NCBI RefSeq assembly: GCF_003219815.1
Contig: NZ_QJVD01000020.1
Span: 1 to 64,000, forward strand
Direction: 5' to 3'
Length of the DNA stretch: 64,000 bases
Source of the DNA: Arthrobacter livingstonensis
GTDB lineage: Bacteria > Actinomycetota > Actinomycetes > Actinomycetales > Micrococcaceae
The notes under the pieces were generated by a model. It saw nothing but the letters and a program-made list of their open reading frames with translations. It had not been told where the DNA came from and did no database searches. Shown here one piece after another: positions 59,498 through 64,000 of the stretch; within the stretch, counting starts at the first letter, position 1, and every line of letters starts with the position of its first letter. The position numbers and the translations under genes are program-made.

Positions 59498-61253
59498 TTA
59501 CGCGCGGGCCACCTGGAAGTGCGCTTCGATCACCGACCTGACGTCGCCGTGGCAGCCGCCGCAGCCGGTGCCGGCCCTCGTCAGGGCCGACACCTCGGCC
59601 ACCGTCCCACATCCGCCCTCGGCGGCGGCCACAATGGCCTGCCGGTCGACGCCGGCACAGCGGCACACTGTACTTGAGGGATCGTTTGCCGCGGCCAAGG
59701 GGATGCCGGCGGAATCCAGGCGAAGCAGGGTGGACCTGTCGGCGGGGAGTTCGGCGCCGCGTTCGAACAGCAGCACGAGTTCAGCGGCCGCCCGCGGCAT
59801 TCCCACGCTGACAAACCCTTCCAGCACGCCGCCGCGGGTGACCATCTTCACGTACTTTCCGTGCCCCGGGTCCGCCCACACGCTGACGCGGAGCGGCGCC
59901 GGGCCGCCGGAACCAGCCTTGCCGCAGGGCTGTTCACCGAGTTCATGGAGTTCATCGAGTGGCTCGTCGAAGGGTCCTGCGGCCACGTTTCCGGCGGCGG
60001 CCACGTCAATGCCTCGCGCCTTCAGGAGTATGACCGGCGCCTGCTCTGCGGGCAGCGGCGGCGCCGGATTTCCCGGCCCGGCCAGGAATGCTGCGAGCCA
60101 CTCCGCCTGGCGCCAGCCGGGGCCGATCAGCCCCAGCGGCCCGTCGCTGTCCCTGCACTCCAGGCAGGCACTGTCCAGGCAGCGGACCTCCGCGCAGTCG
60201 CCGATGGCGAACACATTGGGGTCGTGGTGTGCCTGCAGCGAGTGGTCCACGAGGATGCCGCGGCCTGGGCAACCCGGACCCCGCCGCCAGCTCGGTTCGC
60301 GGCCGGACCCCGCAGGAGAGGACCAGCAGGTCCCCGGACACGGTGCCGCCGTCGTCCAGTTCCAGCGCCGAAAACCACGGTTCCGTAGCCGCCGCCACTG
60401 CGGGCGCCACATCCCCGGGAGGCGCCACATTCCCTGCCCCCGGCACTGCAACCCCGTTGGCCGCCGCCACTGCGGGCACAATGTCCCCCGCTGCCAGCGC
60501 AACTTCCCCGAGGGGCGCCGTCCCGTCAAAATGCACCGCCGTGGACCGTGCGTCCGCGGCCACCTTGATCCCGCGGGCGCGCAGGGCGGCGGCCACCACC
60601 TTGCCGGCGTCGGCGTCAATGCTGCGGCCCAGTGTGTGGGGGCCGTGGTGGACCACCGTGACGCGGGCGCCTTCGTCGGCCGCGGCCAGTGCAGCCTCCA
60701 GGCCAAGGATCCCGCCGCCCAGGATCACCACACGCCGGCCGTCCAGCACGGCGCGGTGCAGTGCGGCAGCATCCTTGAGGTCACGCAGGGTGATGACTCC
60801 CTCGGGCAGTCGCACAGGCAGTTTCGGGTCTGGGTTGAGTCCGCGCAGATTGGGCACCACGGGGCGGGCGCCGGTGGCGAAAACGAGCCGGTCGTAATAC
60901 ACAGGCGTTCCGTCGGAGAGGTGCACCAGCCGGCGGGCGCGGTCCACTCGGCGCACGCAGGTGCCCAGGTGAAGCCCGACGCCGGCAGACTCCAGTTCCG
61001 CCGGGTCCGCCAGTGTGATGTCATCCACGGTGGTCCGGCCCACGCCAAGGTCGGCCACCAGCACGCGGTTGTAGGCAGGGTTTGGCTCGTCGCCGACCAC
61101 CGTGAGTGCAACGGCACCGGAAAGGACGGCGGGCAGCAGTTCATCGACAAGCCGGGAGGCAACTGGCCCGTAGCCCACCACCACAATGTGCGGAGTCCCC
61201 ATCCCACCACGGGGTGTACCCGGGGTTGGCAGGGGAGCGCCCGGGGGGGTCAT
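59498..61253 (-). pseudogene. Assimilatory nitrate reductase electron-transfer subunit (FAD + BFD-like [2Fe-2S]), with a frameshift
   Basis: From ATG 61253 (ATGA overlap with the nitrate reductase stop) the frame gives the FAD domain HIVVVGYGPVASRLVDELL, VLVADLGVGRTTVDDITLAD, YYDRLVFATGARPVVPNLRG and the NAD(P) site VVILGGGILGLEAALAAADE. At about 60265-60285, after CGVRPRTELAAG, the reading must shift by one to continue GILVDHSLQAHHDPNVFAIG, DCAEVRCLD, and the C-terminal BFD-like domain CRCAGVDRQAIVAAAEGGCG with TGCGGCHGDV, to the stop at 59498. Both halves keep their cofactor ligands, so a sequencing error is possible. If real, electron supply to the reductase would have to come from another protein. 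Confidence 0.75.
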
Positions 61254-63493
61254 GGGGTGCCCGTTCCGGTGATCGAAGTGCTGAAACTGCCAGAACCTGC
61301 CAAGGCGTCCCCACCGCCTGCATGGACAGGCTGCCCCGGCAGCCAACCGGGGGCAACCGTCACGGAGCTGGTCTTGAACTCCGGCATCCCGGAGACCGGG
61401 TCCGTTGCGGAGGAAGTGAGCAGATTGGCGCTTTGCCGGCCAGGATAGTGAAACGGCAGGAACACGGTGTCCAGCCGCATGGCCGTGCTGAATTCGGCCG
61501 TGCACCACACCGCGCCGCGGGCGTTCGCCAGGGTGACCGGGCCGCCGTCGCTGATGCCGCGGGCCGCCGCCGCGGCGGGATGGATGAGGAGCCGGGCGTC
61601 CGGGCGGGCCGCGGCCAGCGCCGGCACTCGGCGGGTCTGCGCACCGGACTGATAGTGCTCCAGCAGGCGCCCGGTGGCCAGGGCCAGGGTGCTCCCGCCG
61701 AACAACGTGTCCCGGTTGCCGGCGCCGTTCCTGCCAACTCCGCCCGGGCCGCTGGTTCCCGCACCCACGCTGCCCGCGCTGCCCGAACCGGCGGCAGCGG
61801 AGACGGGCACCAGTCGGGCCCGCCCGTCGTCGTGCGCAAACCGGTTCAGGAACAGCCGCGGCGTCCCCGTGCCACCGGTTGGGTAGGGCCAGTAGGCGGC
61901 CGCCCCGGTGTCCAGCAGCGGGTAGTCAATGCCGGAATAGTCGGCCAGTCCGCCGGCGGAAGCCGCCCGCAGCTCGGTGAACACCGTTTCGGGATCGTCG
62001 CTGAAGGTGGAGGGCGCACCGAGCCGGCGGGCCAGCTCCGCCATGATCCACAGCTCCGAGCGAGCCCCCGGCGGCGGCGGGACGGCGGCCCGGCGGCGCA
62101 GCACCCGCCCCTCCAGGTTGGTGATGGTGCCGTCCTCCTCGGCCCACTGCAGCACGGGCAGCACCACGTGCGCCAAGGCCGCCGTCTCGGACAGGAAAAA
62201 GTCGCACACCACCAGGCAGTCCAGGCTCGCGAGCCCGGCCAGAACCTCGGTGGAATCCGGTGCGGACACGGCCGGGTTGGCCCCATGCACCAGGAACGTC
62301 CGCACCCCGCCCGGCTTTCCCAGCGACGCCAGAAGCTCGACGGCGGGGAGCCCCGGACCGGGGATCGATGCCTCCCCGACGCCCCAGACCCGGGCGACGT
62401 GTGCGCGGGCCACGGGGTCGGTGATCTTGCGGTAGCCGGGGAGCTGGTCCGCCTTTTGGCCGTGTTCGCGCCCGCCCTGGCCGTTGCCCTGCCCGGTCAG
62501 GGTCCCGAAGCCGCTGTGGGCGGAGCCGGGAAGCCCGAGCAGCAGGGCCAGGTTGATGGCGGCGGTGGCGGTGTCGGTGCCGTCCACATGCTGTTCCACG
62601 CCCCGCCCCGTCAGGATGTAGCCGCCGCCGTTGCGGGCGCCGGCGGCCAGAAGCCGGGTGGTTTCGCGCAGCAGTTCCACGGGAACACCGGTGACGCGGC
62701 TGGTGCGCTCGGGCCACCAGGGGGCCACGCTGCGGGCCAGCGCGGCGTAGCCGGTGGTCCTGTCCGCGATGTACGCCTTGTCCGCCAGCCCGTCATGGAT
62801 GACGATGTGACACAGCCCCAGCAGCAGGGCCAGGTCCGTGGCCGGGACCGGCTGCAGGTGGAGGCCGGCGCCGTCGGCTGTGAAGTCCGCCGTGGCCGTG
62901 CGCCGCGGATCCACCACTATGAGACCGCCTGCGGTGCGGGCGCCCTGCAGGTGCTGGACGAACGGCGGCATGGTCTCGGCGACGTTCGATCCCAGCAGCA
63001 GGATGGTGTGTGCGGCGTCCAGGTCCGCAACGGGGAACGGCAGCCCGCGGTCCAGGCCAAAGGCGCGGTTGCCGGCTGCGGCCGCCGACGCCATGCAGAA
63101 CCTGCCGTTGTAGTCGATCCGTGACGTGCCCAGCGCCAGCCGCGCGAATTTGCCCAGCAGGTACGCCTTCTCGTTGGTCAGCCCGCCGCCGCCAAACACG
63201 CCGACGGCGTCGGCACCGTGTGTGCCGCGCGTTGCGAGGAGCTGGGCGGCCACCCGCCCAAGGGCCACGTCCCAGCTGGCGGGGCGAAGCACGCCGTCGT
63301 CCGCCCGGAGCAGCGGCGTGGTAAGCCGCTCAGGGTGGCCCAGCAGGGCGGCCGAGGTCCACCCCTTCCGGCACAGCCCGCCGCGGTTGGTGGGGAAGCC
63401 CCGGCCCGCGATCTCCGGGACGCCGTCAGCAATGGCCGTGACCGTCATGGCGCATTGCAGGGCGCAGTAGGGGCAGTGGGTGGCCGTCCCCAT
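61250..63493 (-). CDS. nasC: Assimilatory nitrate reductase, molybdopterin catalytic subunit
   Basis: 747 residues, ATG 63493. Mo-bis-MGD oxidoreductase that reduces nitrate to nitrite in the cytoplasm. N-terminal [4Fe-4S] motif CPYCALQCAM with the fourth Cys in GLCRKGW (about residue 41), then RPASWDVALGRVAAQL, LGKFARLALGTSRIDYNGRF-CM, LLLGSNVAETMPPFVQHLQG and TLTGQGNGQGGREHGQKADQ, all typical of NasA/NasC-type enzymes; the C-terminal molybdopterin-dinucleotide domain begins near 595. There is no C-terminal [2Fe-2S] extension, so it depends on the neighbouring flavoprotein. Overlaps the transporter stop (TAATG) and the flavoprotein start (ATGA). Confidence 0.93.
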   Translation of the reverse strand: MGTATHCPYCALQCAMTVTAIADGVPEIAGRGFPTNRGGLCRKGWTSAALLGHPERLTTPLLRADDGVLRPASWDVALGRVAAQLLATRGTHGADAVGVFGGGGLTNEKAYLLGKFARLALGTSRIDYNGRFCMASAAAAGNRAFGLDRGLPFPVADLDAAHTILLLGSNVAETMPPFVQHLQGARTAGGLIVVDPRRTATADFTADGAGLHLQPVPATDLALLLGLCHIVIHDGLADKAYIADRTTGYAALARSVAPWWPERTSRVTGVPVELLRETTRLLAAGARNGGGYILTGRGVEQHVDGTDTATAAINLALLLGLPGSAHSGFGTLTGQGNGQGGREHGQKADQLPGYRKITDPVARAHVARVWGVGEASIPGPGLPAVELLASLGKPGGVRTFLVHGANPAVSAPDSTEVLAGLASLDCLVVCDFFLSETAALAHVVLPVLQWAEEDGTITNLEGRVLRRRAAVPPPPGARSELWIMAELARRLGAPSTFSDDPETVFTELRAASAGGLADYSGIDYPLLDTGAAAYWPYPTGGTGTPRLFLNRFAHDDGRARLVPVSAAAGSGSAGSVGAGTSGPGGVGRNGAGNRDTLFGGSTLALATGRLLEHYQSGAQTRRVPALAAARPDARLLIHPAAAAARGISDGGPVTLANARGAVWCTAEFSTAMRLDTVFLPFHYPGRQSANLLTSSATDPVSGMPEFKTSSVTVAPGWLPGQPVHAGGGDALAGSGSFSTSITGTGTP

Positions 63494-64000
63494 TAGACGC
63501 CGTCCAGGGTTGCGGCGGAGGACCGGCGCAGGTAGACAAACCAGGTCACGGCCATCAGCAGCAGGTACCCGGCCACGAACCCGCTAAAGGCGCCAACGTA
63601 GCTGCCGGTGGCCAGGCGCGAGGCGTTGAGGAACTGGGGGACCAGGAAGCCGCCATAGGCGCCCAGCGCGGAAATCAGGCCGAGCGCCGCCGAGGCCCGG
63701 CGGGCCGAGCTGACCGCGCCCTGGCTGCGGGAGCGCAGGGCAAAGACCATCGGGATCATGCGGTAGGTGGAGCCGTTGCCGGCGCCGGCGGCCGCAAACA
63801 GGACCAGGAACAGGCCGATGAACAACGGGAAGCTGCCCAGCGGCAGCGTGAGCACCTGCGCCAGGGCGGCCAGTGCCAGGACCGCGAAGCAGGCGACCGT
63901 GACGCGGGCACCTCCCCAGCGGTCGGCCAGCCTGCCGCCGTAGGGCCGGGCCAGTGAACCGACCAGCGCACCCAGGAACGCCAGCGAGATGGTGGCCGTG
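63493..64000 (-). CDS. Nitrate/nitrite transporter (NarK/NasA, MFS), C-terminal half
   Basis: The last 170 residues of an MFS protein, cut by the right edge. It reads TATISLAFLGALVGSLARPY, then GGRLADRWGGARV (the MFS GxLaDRxGgR loop), and GAGNGSTYRMIPMVFALRSR, the nitrate-signature of the NNP family (G-x-G-N-G-x-x-x-x-x-x-P), followed by ALGLISALGAYGGFLVPQFL and two more helices. It brings nitrate in or nitrite out. The TAA at 63493-63495 overlaps the ATG of the nitrate reductase, so the transporter leads the operon. Confidence 0.9.
   Translation of the reverse strand, partial: TATISLAFLGALVGSLARPYGGRLADRWGGARVTVACFAVLALAALAQVLTLPLGSFPLFIGLFLVLFAAAGAGNGSTYRMIPMVFALRSRSQGAVSSARRASAALGLISALGAYGGFLVPQFLNASRLATGSYVGAFSGFVAGYLLLMAVTWFVYLRRSSAATLDGV

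Noticed and set aside
61106-63124. 672-codon open frame on the + strand
   Set aside because: Antisense to the nitrate reductase gene, which has full cofactor motifs.
1-64000. tRNA, rRNA or riboswitch
   Set aside because: No cloverleaf with a GGTTCRANTCC-type arm, no rRNA segment and no cobalamin, TPP or SAM aptamer core was recognised; this was by eye and a covariance-model search would be decisive.

Overview
This 64 kb window comes from a high-GC Gram-positive actinobacterium, most likely an Arthrobacter-like member of the Micrococcaceae. Evidence for this is the dense GC-rich coding, frequent GTG starts, long runs of ATGA/GTGA stop-start overlaps, and a gene set typical of that family (Mfd, a DUF2505 protein, an LpdA-type quinone dehydrogenase, NirB with CobA and a HemD-type protein, NasA/NasC-type nitrate assimilation). 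The assignment is inference. No rRNA, tRNA or CRISPR array was seen.

Layout. 1-2.5 kb is an insertion-sequence scar: the 5' part of an IS1380-family transposase, a decayed IS4-family transposase, and between them a broken second copy of a glycosyltransferase/LamG gene junction that exists intact at 5.2 kb. 2.5-7.1 kb is a leftward, tightly overlapped operon: two GT2 glycosyltransferases, a secreted protein with two LamG-like domains, and an HprK-like P-loop kinase. Its upstream region holds a cluster of ACTACTT/AGTACTT repeats. 7.4-9.0 kb is a graveyard with a broken GH16 gene and an integrase-core fragment. 9.0-19.8 kb is a rightward, almost fully overlapping exopolysaccharide operon: GT2, double GT2, polysaccharide deacetylase, FemAB-like acyltransferase, GH16 glycanase, a flippase fused to an APH-type kinase, a large polytopic membrane protein, a small membrane protein, and a truncated EEP-family gene. 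The first two genes of the two divergent operons are paralogous.

20-24 kb holds a lipoprotein phosphoesterase, remnants of an IS1595 transposase, rmlD and sufU, then vanZ-like and nhaA genes. 24.3-33.5 kb is a signalling and polysaccharide-synthase island: a membrane histidine kinase, a stand-alone receiver, a histidine-less HPt-like protein, and an overlapping operon of BcsA-like GT2 synthase, STAS/DUF7793-like protein and GGDEF-EAL protein, with a divergent secreted GH18-like protein carrying two chitin-binding-type modules.

33.5-40.4 kb is housekeeping (DUF2505 protein, mfd, thioesterase, deoC), with an unusual inverted-repeat family downstream of mfd. 40.4-46.2 kb is nitrite reduction and siroheme supply: nirB-cobA-hemD leftward and nirD divergent. 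46.3-48.5 kb has a DUF2945 gene, hipB, a broken hipA, and then a second degraded copy of the DUF2945 3' end. 48.5-59.4 kb holds a proline iminopeptidase, a YihY/BrkB protein, a phosphosugar mutase, an AbiEi/DUF559-like protein, a purine nucleoside phosphorylase, an LpdA-like flavoprotein, and an OmpR-type two-component system with a small secreted protein. 59.5-64 kb is the leftward nitrate-assimilation operon (NarK/NasA transporter, molybdopterin nitrate reductase, and a frameshifted FAD/[2Fe-2S] reductase). It complements the nir cluster: nitrate is imported, reduced to nitrite, then to ammonium by siroheme NirBD.
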